A stretch of 64,000 nt of DNA, taken from Agrobacterium tumefaciens (GTDB lineage Bacteria; Pseudomonadota; Alphaproteobacteria; Rhizobiales; Rhizobiaceae). A program made the translations under genes and the position numbers. The stretch is taken from NCBI GenBank assembly GCA_025559845.1, contig CP048469.1:1488001-1552000 (forward strand). The letters run 5' to 3'. Each line of letters starts with the position of its first letter. The stretch's first letter is position 1. This document shows positions 16,866-24,653 of this stretch, piece after piece. The notes under the pieces are model-generated. The model did not search any database, had not been told where the DNA came from, and was given only the letters and a program-made list of their open reading frames with translations.

Positions 16866-17332
16866 AGAGATCAAATGCGCCGGAACCGCAGCGGAGAACA
16901 CTTCTGGCAACGGCGCTGACAGCCTTCGTCCTGCCTGCACACGTCTTCGGAAAAAGCGCCCCCAACAATCAGGACATGACCGACATGAAGATCAGGCTGA
17001 CATTCGCCGGCAGAAGCATGAGCGCATCGCTCTACGACAATGCATCCGCCCGCGACTTTTTCACGATGCTTCCGCTCGACCTGACAATCGATGACTTCAG
17101 CTCCAACGAGAAGATCGCCTATCTGCCGCGCAAGCTCACGACGGAAGGCCACGGTCAATTCGACAATGAGAGCCCATACGACCTCTGCTACTACATGCCC
17201 TGGGGCAATCTGGCGATGTTTTACGCCGATTACAAACACCCCGGCCTGATCCGGCTTGGGCGTTTTGATGAAGGCCAGGATGCCCTTCATCTCGCCGGGA
17301 AATTTCCACTTCGCATCGAACCCCTCCCATGA
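16862..17332 (+). CDS. Exported cyclophilin-like fold protein
   Basis: A 156-residue protein starting in a four-base overlap with the MFS gene. The N-terminus has consecutive arginines and a hydrophobic stretch (QRRTLLATALTAFVLPAHVF), so it is exported, possibly by Tat. The mature domain (MKIRLTFAGRSMSASLYDNA, then LPRKL, YYMPWGNLAMFYADY and LIRLGRFDEG) matches the cyclophilin-like DUF369 family of short beta-barrel proteins. The function of this family is not known. It lies between an exporter gene and an exported hydrolase. Confidence 0.8.
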   Translation: MKRSNAPEPQRRTLLATALTAFVLPAHVFGKSAPNNQDMTDMKIRLTFAGRSMSASLYDNASARDFFTMLPLDLTIDDFSSNEKIAYLPRKLTTEGHGQFDNESPYDLCYYMPWGNLAMFYADYKHPGLIRLGRFDEGQDALHLAGKFPLRIEPLP

Positions 17333-17363
17333 CCGAAACCTCAAACACGCAGGAGATGTCTCC

Positions 17364-18443
17364 ATGACCAGACACGTCGAAACAATTGAAACCCTCAACA
17401 CCAGCAGACGAAATCTGATGAAGACAACCGGCCTGACGGTCGCCGCATTGAGCATGGTAACCGTGGGTGGTCAGTCGGCGGCGGTGGCGCAGGACGCCAC
17501 ATGGGACAAGGTCTTTGCCAAGAGCGACCGTGTCGACCATCAGAAGGTTTCGTTCAGGAACCGCTACGGCATCACGCTCGCCGGTGACCTCTATTTGCCG
17601 AAAGACCGCGGCAGCGCACCGCTCGCAGGTCTCGTCATCAGTGGTCCGTTCGGCGCGGTCAAGGAACAGTCGTCCGGGCTCTATGCCCAGACAATGGCCG
17701 AGCGTGGCTTTGCGGCACTGGCCTTCGATCCGTCCTATACGGGCGAAAGCGGTGGTGAACCCCGCAACGTTGCCTCACCCGATATCAACACCGAGGATTT
17801 CAGTGCTGCGGTCGATTATCTTGGACTGCAGTCTTTCGTTGACCGCGAGCGTCTCGGTGTCATCGGCATCTGCGGCTGGGGCGGCATGGCGCTGAATGCG
17901 GTGGCCGTGGACAAGCGCGTCAAGGCCGTGGTGGCCAGCACGATGTACGACATGACCCGCGTCATGTCGAAAGGCTACAATGACAGCGTTACCCTTGAGC
18001 AGCGCACTCAGGCGCTTGAACAGATGAGCCGGCAGCGCTGGCAGGATGCGCAAAATGGCACGCCCGCCTACCAGCCACCCTATAACGAGCTGAAGGGTGG
18101 CGAGGCTCAGTTTCTCGTCGACTACCACGATTATTACATGACGCCGCGCGGCTACCATGCCCGAGCCGTCAACTCCGGAAACGCCTGGAGCCAGACGACG
18201 CCGCTGTCATTCATGAACATGCCGATCCTGACCTATATCGCCGAGATTTCACCGCGCCCGGTTCTCTTCGTCCACGGCGAAAAGGCGCATTCCCGCTATT
18301 TCAGCGAAACGGCCTTTGCCGCAGCGGCAGAACCGAAAGAGTTGCTGATCGTTCCCGGCGCCAATCACACCGATCTTTATGACCGGATGGACAAGATCCC
18401 GTTCGACCGGATCGCCGATTTCTTCGGCCAGCATCTGGCTTGA
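17364..18443 (+). CDS. Exported alpha/beta hydrolase with Cys nucleophile
   Basis: A 359-residue alpha/beta hydrolase starting at ATG 17364 after AGGAGA. The N-terminus carries a Tat-type signal, SRRNLMKTTGLTVAALSMV, with cleavage near AVAQ. The nucleophile elbow reads GICGWGG, with Cys in place of Ser, as in dienelactone hydrolases; Asp and His are probably in the C-terminal region near VPGANHTDL. The oxyanion region is ISGPFGAVKEQ. Related proteins are annotated as exported dienelactone hydrolase or peptidase. It shares an operon-like strip with the cyclophilin-like and CMD/cupin genes. Confidence 0.85.
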   Translation: MTRHVETIETLNTSRRNLMKTTGLTVAALSMVTVGGQSAAVAQDATWDKVFAKSDRVDHQKVSFRNRYGITLAGDLYLPKDRGSAPLAGLVISGPFGAVKEQSSGLYAQTMAERGFAALAFDPSYTGESGGEPRNVASPDINTEDFSAAVDYLGLQSFVDRERLGVIGICGWGGMALNAVAVDKRVKAVVASTMYDMTRVMSKGYNDSVTLEQRTQALEQMSRQRWQDAQNGTPAYQPPYNELKGGEAQFLVDYHDYYMTPRGYHARAVNSGNAWSQTTPLSFMNMPILTYIAEISPRPVLFVHGEKAHSRYFSETAFAAAAEPKELLIVPGANHTDLYDRMDKIPFDRIADFFGQHLA

Positions 18444-18574
18444 GACGGACAAAACAAATCACCGCTGAAACTCTGCGTCGCCGATGAACGGCGACGTCAA
18501 TCCACACGTCACAGGCCCCGTTCGGCAGACGTTTCCTGCCGACCGCGCCTGTCTGCACGACAAAGGATACCGAC

Positions 18575-19768
18575 ATGAAAAACATTGCTGCAAGTTTCGC
18601 CATCTCCGCCCTCGCCGCCACTGGCGCCGAAGCACAGGAAGAACGCCGGCGGATTGCCCCACCGGCCGTCTATGACGTCGCACCCGGTCTCGGGCATTTC
18701 ACCGACAACGTTCTCTTCGGTGAGGTCTGGGAACGGGCCGACCTCTCGCCGCGCGACCGCAGCCTGGTCACCGTTTCAGCACTGGTTTCGACAGGCAAGA
18801 CCGCGCAGATTGCCGCCCATGTTGGCCGCGCGCTGGACAATGGCGTGAAGCCGGAAGAAATCGGCGAGATCATCACCCATCTCGGATTTTATTCCGGTTG
18901 GCCGAACGCCATCTCCGCAGTCACGGAAACCAAGAAGGTGTTCGATGAGCGCAGCATCGCGCCGGTGGAAAACAGCACCGGTCCGCGCATCGCACTGGAA
19001 GCCGCCGCAGAGGCAGCCCGCGCAAACACCGTCAACACCGCTGTGGCGCCGACAGCCGCAACGCTCGCAGACCTCACCAACCGCGTCCTCTTCGGCGATC
19101 TCTGGCAACGGCCCGATCTCTCCGCCCGCGACCGCAGTCTCATCACGGTTGCCGCGCTGATTGCACTCGGTCAGCCCGAACAATTGCCGTTCCACGCCAA
19201 CCGGGCCATGGATAATGGCCTGTCACAGGCCGAAGCCTCGGAAGTGTTGAGCCATGTGGCTTTCTACGCCGGCTGGCCTCGCGCCATGTCGGCTGTGCCA
19301 GTGCTGAAGCAGGTGCTGGAAGGCAGGAACGCTACCCCGGCAAACGCTGAGAATGCCGATATCGAGATCACCCGCGCAGGAACCGGCATGATTGCGGCAC
19401 CGGAGCAGTATTTCACCGGCAAGGTGGAAATCTCGAGCTTCTATCAGGCCGCGCAGCCGGCGCGTGTCGGCGGCGCAACCGTTTCCTTCACAGCGGGCGC
19501 ACGCACCGCATGGCACACGCACCCTCTCGGTCAGACACTTTACATCCTGAGCGGCCGGGGCTGGGTGCAGAAGGAAGGTGAAGACGTCCAGGAAGTCACC
19601 ACCGGTGACATTGTCTGGATACCGCCACTTGTCCGGCATTGGCACGGTGCCTCGGCAGGCGAAGCCATGAGCCATTTCGCCGTGGCGGAAGCACTGAACG
19701 GAAGCTCGGTAACCTGGATGGAGAAGGTGACGGACAGCGACTATGCATCCGGTGCGGCAACGGAGTGA
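18575..19768 (+). CDS. Exported protein with two carboxymuconolactone decarboxylase domains and a cupin
   Basis: A 397-residue fusion. After a short signal peptide (MKNIAASFAISALAATGAEA) come two AhpD/CMD-like domains, near residues 35-125 and 165-260. Both contain the pattern RDRSLVTVSAL / RDRSLITVAAL and a conserved GFYSGWPNA / AFYAGWPRA, but the CxxC of AhpD peroxidases is missing. The C-terminal cupin (residues 285-385) has HTHPLGQTLYILSG and the second motif RHWHGAS, giving a metal site. Probably handles a ring-cleavage or lactone product in the periplasm. It is preceded by 130 bases without a promoter-like break. Confidence 0.85.
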   Translation: MKNIAASFAISALAATGAEAQEERRRIAPPAVYDVAPGLGHFTDNVLFGEVWERADLSPRDRSLVTVSALVSTGKTAQIAAHVGRALDNGVKPEEIGEIITHLGFYSGWPNAISAVTETKKVFDERSIAPVENSTGPRIALEAAAEAARANTVNTAVAPTAATLADLTNRVLFGDLWQRPDLSARDRSLITVAALIALGQPEQLPFHANRAMDNGLSQAEASEVLSHVAFYAGWPRAMSAVPVLKQVLEGRNATPANAENADIEITRAGTGMIAAPEQYFTGKVEISSFYQAAQPARVGGATVSFTAGARTAWHTHPLGQTLYILSGRGWVQKEGEDVQEVTTGDIVWIPPLVRHWHGASAGEAMSHFAVAEALNGSSVTWMEKVTDSDYASGAATE

Positions 19769-19779
19769 ACGTGCCCGCG

Positions 19780-19807
19780 GCGGTCGGACAAGGCATTGTC
19801 TGACCGC
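19780..19807. terminator. Terminator-like hairpin
   Basis: GCGGTCGGACAA pairs with TTGTCTGACCGC (one G-T pair) around GGCA. It follows the CMD/cupin stop by 12 bases. There is no T tract, so it may be a 3' stabilising structure instead. Confidence 0.45.
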
Positions 19808-19969
19808 AGCACACGGCAGCATTCGCAGAACCGGAAAAGAGAAGGGGTAGCTCCCTGCCCTTTCTTCTCGACACGACCAATCCGTATCGTAGAAGTTTGT
19901 CGATGACATTGCGTCTCGCCGTCTGATTGTGGCACTCTCCACGCCATGGCGGCCTGGGAGATCGTGCGG

Positions 19970-20746
19970 ATGCGGTTTGGTGACAGATTTCGAGCCCTTG
20001 TTGCTGCCGTGGCCTTTGCCGCGTTTTGCGCTCCATCGGCCAAGGCCGCCGAGCGAACCATCTATCTGACCTTCGATGACGGCCCGCTTCCCGGCACGGA
20101 AAATGTTCTGCAGGTGCTGTTCGAAGAAAACGTGCCGGCAACGATGTTCATGGTCGGCCTTCACGTTGAAACGCAAGACGGCGGCCGCGCTGTTCTGAAG
20201 GAAGCAAAATCGCTGGATGCCGTCGTCGTCGGCAATCACAGCTACAGCCACGCCCATAACCGTTACAGACAGTTCTATTCGAACAGCGATGGCGTCATTG
20301 CCGATTTCGAGAAGGCCAACGGCGTTCTCGGTCTGGCAAAGCCCACGCCTGCGAGATTACCGGGACGAAACGTGTTTCGGTTGCAGAACATCCATTCCGA
20401 AGACCTTTCGCTCGATGTGCGCGAATGGGGACAGGAATGGCTGGACTTCGAGCTGGTCAGCGAGGCCGGTTTCCGCCTGTTTGGCTGGGATCATGAATGG
20501 GTCCACTACAACGACGGCAAGCCTGTTCAATCCGCGAAGACACTGGTGAACGAGATCGACGCGCTCTTCGCGCATAACCGCTTCGTCACGCGCGGAAAGA
20601 TGATCCTGCTGATGCACGACCAGATGTTTCAGGACAAGTTCGACGGAGAAAACAATCTTCGCACGGTGATCCGCGAATTGAAGAAACGCGGCTACAAGTT
20701 CGAAGATCTGACGACCTACGAACCGCAGGTCGTCGCAAGCGACTGA
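19970..20746 (+). CDS. Secreted polysaccharide deacetylase (NodB-like)
   Basis: A 258-residue carbohydrate esterase 4 protein. The signal peptide is FRALVAAVAFAAFCAPSAKA. The motif TFDDGPLPGT gives the catalytic Asp and metal Asp, and NHSYSHAH the metal His pair; ARLPGRN is the later conserved R-P-x-G motif. Members remove N-acetyl or O-acetyl groups from peptidoglycan, chitooligosaccharide or exopolysaccharide; NodB itself is shorter and unsecreted, so a cell-wall or matrix substrate is more likely. ATG 19970 has GGGAG upstream, unlike the ATG at 19946. It is monocistronic. Confidence 0.85.
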   Translation: MRFGDRFRALVAAVAFAAFCAPSAKAAERTIYLTFDDGPLPGTENVLQVLFEENVPATMFMVGLHVETQDGGRAVLKEAKSLDAVVVGNHSYSHAHNRYRQFYSNSDGVIADFEKANGVLGLAKPTPARLPGRNVFRLQNIHSEDLSLDVREWGQEWLDFELVSEAGFRLFGWDHEWVHYNDGKPVQSAKTLVNEIDALFAHNRFVTRGKMILLMHDQMFQDKFDGENNLRTVIRELKKRGYKFEDLTTYEPQVVASD

Positions 20747-20778
20747 AAGGCCGGCATCACCACCCCCACAAAGCTTCG

Positions 20779-20807
20779 TTGACTTGCAGAATGCGGCTTG
20801 CTATTCG
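20779..20807 (+). promoter_or_regulatory. Promoter of the prephenate dehydrogenase leader
   Basis: TTGACT (20779-20784) and TATTCG (20802-20807) are 17 bases apart, a good sigma70 match. Transcription would start about 20813-20815, which coincides with the ATG of the leader peptide at 20814, giving a leaderless mRNA. Confidence 0.65.
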
Positions 20808-20813
20808 GCTCTC

Positions 20814-20864
20814 ATGATGACCGTTACGACCTTTGCCGGCCTGTATTATGCGATGCTGAAATAG
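20814..20864 (+). CDS. Putative leader peptide for attenuation (Phe/Tyr)
   Basis: A 16-codon reading frame, MMTVTTFAGLYYAMLK, with one Phe and two adjacent Tyr codons (TAT TAT) in the second half. Two ATGs (20814, 20817) lie where the promoter predicts the mRNA 5' end. The trpL leader of Sinorhizobium meliloti is known to be leaderless in the same way. The peptide is followed by a 3:4-type hairpin before the gene for prephenate dehydrogenase, an enzyme of tyrosine synthesis. Translation is inferred, not shown. Confidence 0.55.
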   Translation: MMTVTTFAGLYYAMLK

Positions 20865-20914
20865 CGGCGGGTTCATCATATTGTTCAACCGCTGCCTGGC
20901 CAGCGGTTTGATTT
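20863..20914 (+). promoter_or_regulatory. Attenuator of the prephenate dehydrogenase gene
   Basis: The terminator-like hairpin is AACCGCTG (20887-20894) with CAGCGGTT (20901-20908) around a six-base loop, followed by TGATTT. Upstream AGCGGCGGGTT (20863-20873) can pair with AACCGCT as an antiterminator, and CGGC within it with GCCG of the leader coding region. These are the mutually exclusive structures of a transcription attenuator. The T tract after the hairpin is weak. Confidence 0.55.
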
Positions 20915-20954
20915 AGACGGACGCCTCTGGCCGTGTGGCCTTTTCGAGGATGTC

Positions 20955-21713
20955 ATGTCTGACGTTTCCCAAGAACTGCCCCTGATATCGCTGGGGATCA
21001 TTGGCTTCGGTGCCTTCGGTCAACTGATTGCCGAACACCTTGGCCCGCATTTCGATATCCGCGTCTTTGACATCGCGCCGGATATCGCCCGCGCCGAAAG
21101 GCTCGGCGTATCGGTTGTTTCGCTTGAGGCAGCGGCGCAATGCGCCATCGTGGTGCTGGCCATGCCGGTCAGCAGAATGCGCGATGTGCTGATCGAAATT
21201 GCCCCGCATCTGAAGCCCGCAACGCTCGTGCTCGATGTCGGCAGTGTCAAGACCGGGCCCGCCGCCATGATGAAGGAACTGCTTCCCGACACCGTGGAGA
21301 TTGTCGCGACGCATCCGCTGTTTGGACCGCAGAGTGCGAGAGGCGGCATTCGCGGGCTGCGGATCGCTGTCTGCCTGGTGCGTGGGCCTCACCTGCGCGT
21401 TGCCGCCTTCTTCCGCAGGCTTGGCCTTGATGTCATCATCACCACACCTGACGATCATGACCGCGATGCCGCGCAGGTTCAGGGGCTGACCCACCTTGTT
21501 GCCAACCTGCTTCTGCAGATGGACCTGAGACAGACACGCCTAACGACAAAAAGCTTCGATGCGCTGATGTCCGCTGTGGACATGGTTCGCCACGATGCAC
21601 CGGAAGTGTTTCAGGCGATCCTCGGCGCAAATCCCTATGCCGGTGACATGATCAGGCAGTTCAAATCGGTCACCTCTGCTCTGGACATGCCATCGGCCCT
21701 GTCGCGACCGTGA
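20955..21713 (+). CDS. Prephenate/arogenate dehydrogenase
   Basis: A 252-residue TyrA-type dehydrogenase. It oxidatively decarboxylates prephenate or arogenate in tyrosine synthesis. The Rossmann loop is LGIIGFGAFGQLIAEHLG; the conserved LDVGSVK and ATHPLFGPQSA contain the substrate and catalytic His residues, and DDHDRDAAQVQGLTHLVA is the helical dimer region. Length is on the short side, without chorismate mutase or ACT domain. It stands alone behind a leader with Tyr codons and an attenuator, so its expression should follow charged Tyr-tRNA levels. GAGGAT precedes the ATG. Confidence 0.9.
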   Translation: MSDVSQELPLISLGIIGFGAFGQLIAEHLGPHFDIRVFDIAPDIARAERLGVSVVSLEAAAQCAIVVLAMPVSRMRDVLIEIAPHLKPATLVLDVGSVKTGPAAMMKELLPDTVEIVATHPLFGPQSARGGIRGLRIAVCLVRGPHLRVAAFFRRLGLDVIITTPDDHDRDAAQVQGLTHLVANLLLQMDLRQTRLTTKSFDALMSAVDMVRHDAPEVFQAILGANPYAGDMIRQFKSVTSALDMPSALSRP

Positions 21714-21726
21714 TGCGTACGCAATG

Positions 21727-22281
21727 CTACCGGCTGGTCGGGGTCGGACGGAAATCGACGGGAACCGTCCAGACCAGACCGTGCCACGGCTTTGACAGGT
21801 GCGTGATGGTGAAATCACGCGCTGCGTCGCGAACAAGGCCAAGCTTTCGCATCACGCTCTGCGAGCGCAGATTGGCTGCGCCGGTATAGGAGACAATGCC
21901 GGTCAGGCCGAGATCGGTGACGGCATGTGTCAGCGCCGCACCCGCACTTTCCGCCGCATACCCATTGCCCCATGCCGCGCGGTTGAACCGCCAGCCGACT
22001 TCGAAATGCGGACCGAGGGGATGCTCCCTCGCCATGCGCGGCATCACGCCACAATATCCGAGGAAATCGCCTTTACTGTCTTCGACCGCCCAGCGGGCAA
22101 CGCCATGTTCAGCCAGTGCGGCCAGATAGCGGTCGAACTTGGCCTCGCTTTCCGCGTGATCGGCAGGCCCACCAAGGTCCTCCATCACCTCCCGGTCGGC
22201 ATGCATCATCGCGAATGCGTGACGATGGCGATCTTCCAAACGGCATAATTGAAGGCGTTTCGTCACGATCATGTCTGCCAT
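21727..22281 (-). CDS. GNAT family N-acetyltransferase (RimJ-like)
   Basis: About 184 residues. The opening MIVTKRLQLCRLEDRHRHAF and the motif FEVGWRFNRAAWGNGYAAES (acetyl-CoA binding, Arg/Gln-x-x-Gly-x-Gly variant WGNGYA) identify the RimJ/RimL branch, which acetylates protein N-termini or small amines. SQSVMRKLGLV is the usual end of the fold. The start is ATG 22281 or 22272; a longer frame to 22320 is not supported. It is convergent with the dehydrogenase gene, only 13 bases from its stop. Confidence 0.85.
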   Translation of the reverse strand: MADMIVTKRLQLCRLEDRHRHAFAMMHADREVMEDLGGPADHAESEAKFDRYLAALAEHGVARWAVEDSKGDFLGYCGVMPRMAREHPLGPHFEVGWRFNRAAWGNGYAAESAGAALTHAVTDLGLTGIVSYTGAANLRSQSVMRKLGLVRDAARDFTITHLSKPWHGLVWTVPVDFRPTPTSR

Positions 22282-22524
22282 TCCCAGTTTATTCCTGCCT
22301 GAACCATCGCCCCTAACCAAGTTTCAAGACAGAGACATGAACAGGTCAGCCCGATATCAAGCAAAACAGCATTTCCTGGCAGTCAAAGACACGTTCTGTT
22401 GAGTACATCTTATGCCCGTCGCCAAGCCAAAACTGGCGGAGCACGGCCAATGCTGCGACCTCTTTAAATTCGCCACCAGAAGTGCCATTGTCCCATTTTC
22501 GCGACGTCCGACAATAGGCTTACA

Positions 22525-24057
22525 GTGTCGATTCCAGAATATGTTCAGAACAAAACGCGACTTGCTGCTCTCGACGACTTCGCCGTTCTCGACTCCCCGC
22601 CAGAACAGGGCTTTGACGACATCGTATCGCTTGCCTGTCTGATCTGCGAAACACCGGTTGCCCTAGTCAGTCTGGTTAGCGGCACACGGCAATGGTTCAA
22701 GGCCAAGGTCGGCTTCGAACCCTGCGAGACGGATCTGGACAGTTCAGTCTGCGCTTATGCCCTGGTCGAGAACGACTTGCTGGTCATTCCCGATCTCACG
22801 CAAGACCCGCGCACGAATAAAAACCCGCTAGTCACCGGTTCGCCGCATATTCGTTTCTACGCCGGCGCGCCGCTTCGCGACGAAGCGGGCAACGCGCTTG
22901 GCAGCCTTTGTGTCATCGACAACAAGCCGCGCCCGGAAGGGCTGAATGAGCAACAGGCCGAAGGTCTGCGCAATCTTGCCCGCCAGGTCATGACGCAACT
23001 GGAACTGAAACGTGCGATCAATGCCCGCAACGAGGCAATCACGCGGCAAAACGATCTCGATATTCAGAAGCGACTGACTGAAAACCAGTACAGAACGCTC
23101 TTCGACGCCATCGAGGACGGCTTCTGCATCGTCGAAATGAAATTCGATGGCGAACGGGCCGTGGATTATCGTTTTATCGAAATCAATCCCGCTTTTGCAG
23201 ACCAGACGGGACTGGTGGACGCCCATGGCAAATGGATGCGCGATCTGGCACCCAACCACGAGGAACACTGGTTCGAGATTTACGGCCGCGTTGCGCTCAC
23301 GGGTGAAACTGCACGCTTCGAACATTTCGCCAACGAACTTGAGGAACGCTGGTTCGACGTGCACGCCTTTCGCGTTGGCGATCCTTCGGAACTGCGCGTC
23401 GGCATTCTTTTTACCGACAACAGTGAGCGCAAGGCCGTAGCGCAGCTCAAGGCCAATGCCGACGAAGCCCAGAAGGTTCTCAACCACGAACTCAGCCATC
23501 GCATGAAAAATACCTTTGCGATGATACAGGCGATCGCAGCACAGACGCTTCGGCCCATTCCAGATCGTGAACCTGTCGATGCCTTCATGCAGAGACTGCA
23601 CGCGCTGTCGACTGCCCACGACGTTCTCCTGCAACAGAATTGGGCCGAAGCCAAAATCGGCGATGTGGTTTCTGCCGTCCTCGGCGCGCTGGTCGATCCA
23701 AGCCGTTTTCGCCTTGATGGGCCAAGCGTCGACCTTGGAGCCCGCGCCACACTCTCCATCTCGCTGCTGTTGCACGAACTTGCCACCAATGCCCTGAAAT
23801 ATGGTGCTCTTTCCGTTGTGGAAGGCAGCGTATGCGTTCGCTGGGGTGTAGAGCGGCAGGAAGACGGCGCAGACGAGCTCGTTCTGTCATGGGACGAAGA
23901 AAACGGCCCTCCCGCCGTGGAACCGACCAGAAAGGGTTTTGGCTCGAAACTGATAAAAATGGGCCTCGTGGGAACCGGACAGGTTCGGCTGAGTTACGCT
24001 CCATCAGGCTTCAGTGCCGAATTCAAGGCACCGCTTGTTCAGGTACAGGCGGCGTAA
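22525..24057 (+). CDS. GAF-PAS HWE-type sensor histidine kinase
   Basis: A 510-residue soluble sensor kinase starting with GTG 22525. The N-terminal GAF domain covers about residues 20-165 (SVCAYALVENDLLVIPDLTQ, HIRFYAGAPLRDEAG). A PAS domain spans 185-305. The phosphoacceptor His is in NHELSHRMKNTFAMIQAIAA, the HWE/HisKA_2 dimerisation motif, and the ATPase has LHELATNALKYGAL as its N box and GFGSKLIKMGL as a G box. No membrane helices, so it senses a cytoplasmic signal such as light, redox or a cofactor. The lone receiver follows three bases later. Confidence 0.92.
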   Translation: MSIPEYVQNKTRLAALDDFAVLDSPPEQGFDDIVSLACLICETPVALVSLVSGTRQWFKAKVGFEPCETDLDSSVCAYALVENDLLVIPDLTQDPRTNKNPLVTGSPHIRFYAGAPLRDEAGNALGSLCVIDNKPRPEGLNEQQAEGLRNLARQVMTQLELKRAINARNEAITRQNDLDIQKRLTENQYRTLFDAIEDGFCIVEMKFDGERAVDYRFIEINPAFADQTGLVDAHGKWMRDLAPNHEEHWFEIYGRVALTGETARFEHFANELEERWFDVHAFRVGDPSELRVGILFTDNSERKAVAQLKANADEAQKVLNHELSHRMKNTFAMIQAIAAQTLRPIPDREPVDAFMQRLHALSTAHDVLLQQNWAEAKIGDVVSAVLGALVDPSRFRLDGPSVDLGARATLSISLLLHELATNALKYGALSVVEGSVCVRWGVERQEDGADELVLSWDEENGPPAVEPTRKGFGSKLIKMGLVGTGQVRLSYAPSGFSAEFKAPLVQVQAA

Positions 24058-24060
24058 GGT

Positions 24061-24426
24061 ATGCCAATGTCAGCGCCCAAGATACTCGTCGTCGAGGACG
24101 AACCGCTGTTGCGAATGGCGGCCGTCGACATGATCGAGGCCGAGGGTTTCGAAGCGATCGAGGCTGCCGACGCGACGGAAGCGATTGCTATTCTCGAAAC
24201 GCGACCGGATATCACCATCGTCTTTACCGATATCGACATGCCGCGTGGCATGGACGGCATGAAACTGGCGGCCCTTATCCGTGACCGCTGGCCGCCAATT
24301 CACCTGATTATCACCTCCGGTCACATGACCCCGGCACGGACAAGCCTGCCGGAAAACAGTGTCTTCTTTTCAAAGCCCTACAGGGAAAGAGACGTGATCG
24401 CCCAGATGCGGCGAATGGCGGCCTAG
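24061..24426 (+). CDS. Single-domain response regulator
   Basis: A 121-residue receiver without output domain. The acidic pocket is VVEDEP, the phosphorylated Asp in VFTDIDMP, and the switch residues Thr/Ser in IITSGH and Lys in FFSKPY. It starts three bases after the kinase stop, so the two are co-transcribed and probably act as a pair. Such lone receivers may pass phosphate on, act as a sink, or bind a target protein. In alphaproteobacteria HWE kinases often link to the general stress response; whether this pair does is unknown. Confidence 0.92.
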   Translation: MPMSAPKILVVEDEPLLRMAAVDMIEAEGFEAIEAADATEAIAILETRPDITIVFTDIDMPRGMDGMKLAALIRDRWPPIHLIITSGHMTPARTSLPENSVFFSKPYRERDVIAQMRRMAA

Positions 24427-24540
24427 CGCTCCCAACCAGAAGTCCCCTTAGTCGATGATGGTTTCGGCCGATGCCTGGGAGGCAACGGACAGGCTCGTTG
24501 CGGCCTGCGACAAACAGCCATCTCGATCTAATGCAATTAA

Positions 24541-24590
24541 ATTCGCATTAACGAGTGACTCGCATTATTAATGCTAATTGATTCGCATTA
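24541..24590. repeat. Cluster of TCGCATTA repeats forming a palindrome
   Basis: Three copies of TCGCATTA occur at 24543-24550, 24560-24567 and 24583-24590. The last is part of an inverted repeat: TAATGCTAAT (24569-24578) and ATTCGCATTA (24581-24590) match in 9 of 10 positions. The block lies about 65 to 110 bases upstream of the FtsI-like gene in an A+T-rich stretch, so it is likely an operator array. It has some similarity to Fur-type boxes, but the regulator is not identified. Confidence 0.5.
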
Positions 24591-24653
24591 ATAATGCCGG
24601 TGGTACCGAGTGATCGGATTTTGACTGCCCCGGAACACGGTCTCTGGAACTCA

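Noticed and set aside
22828..23775. Frame of about 315 codons opposite the HWE histidine kinase
   Set aside because: The kinase motifs on the sense strand are unambiguous; no support for the other strand.
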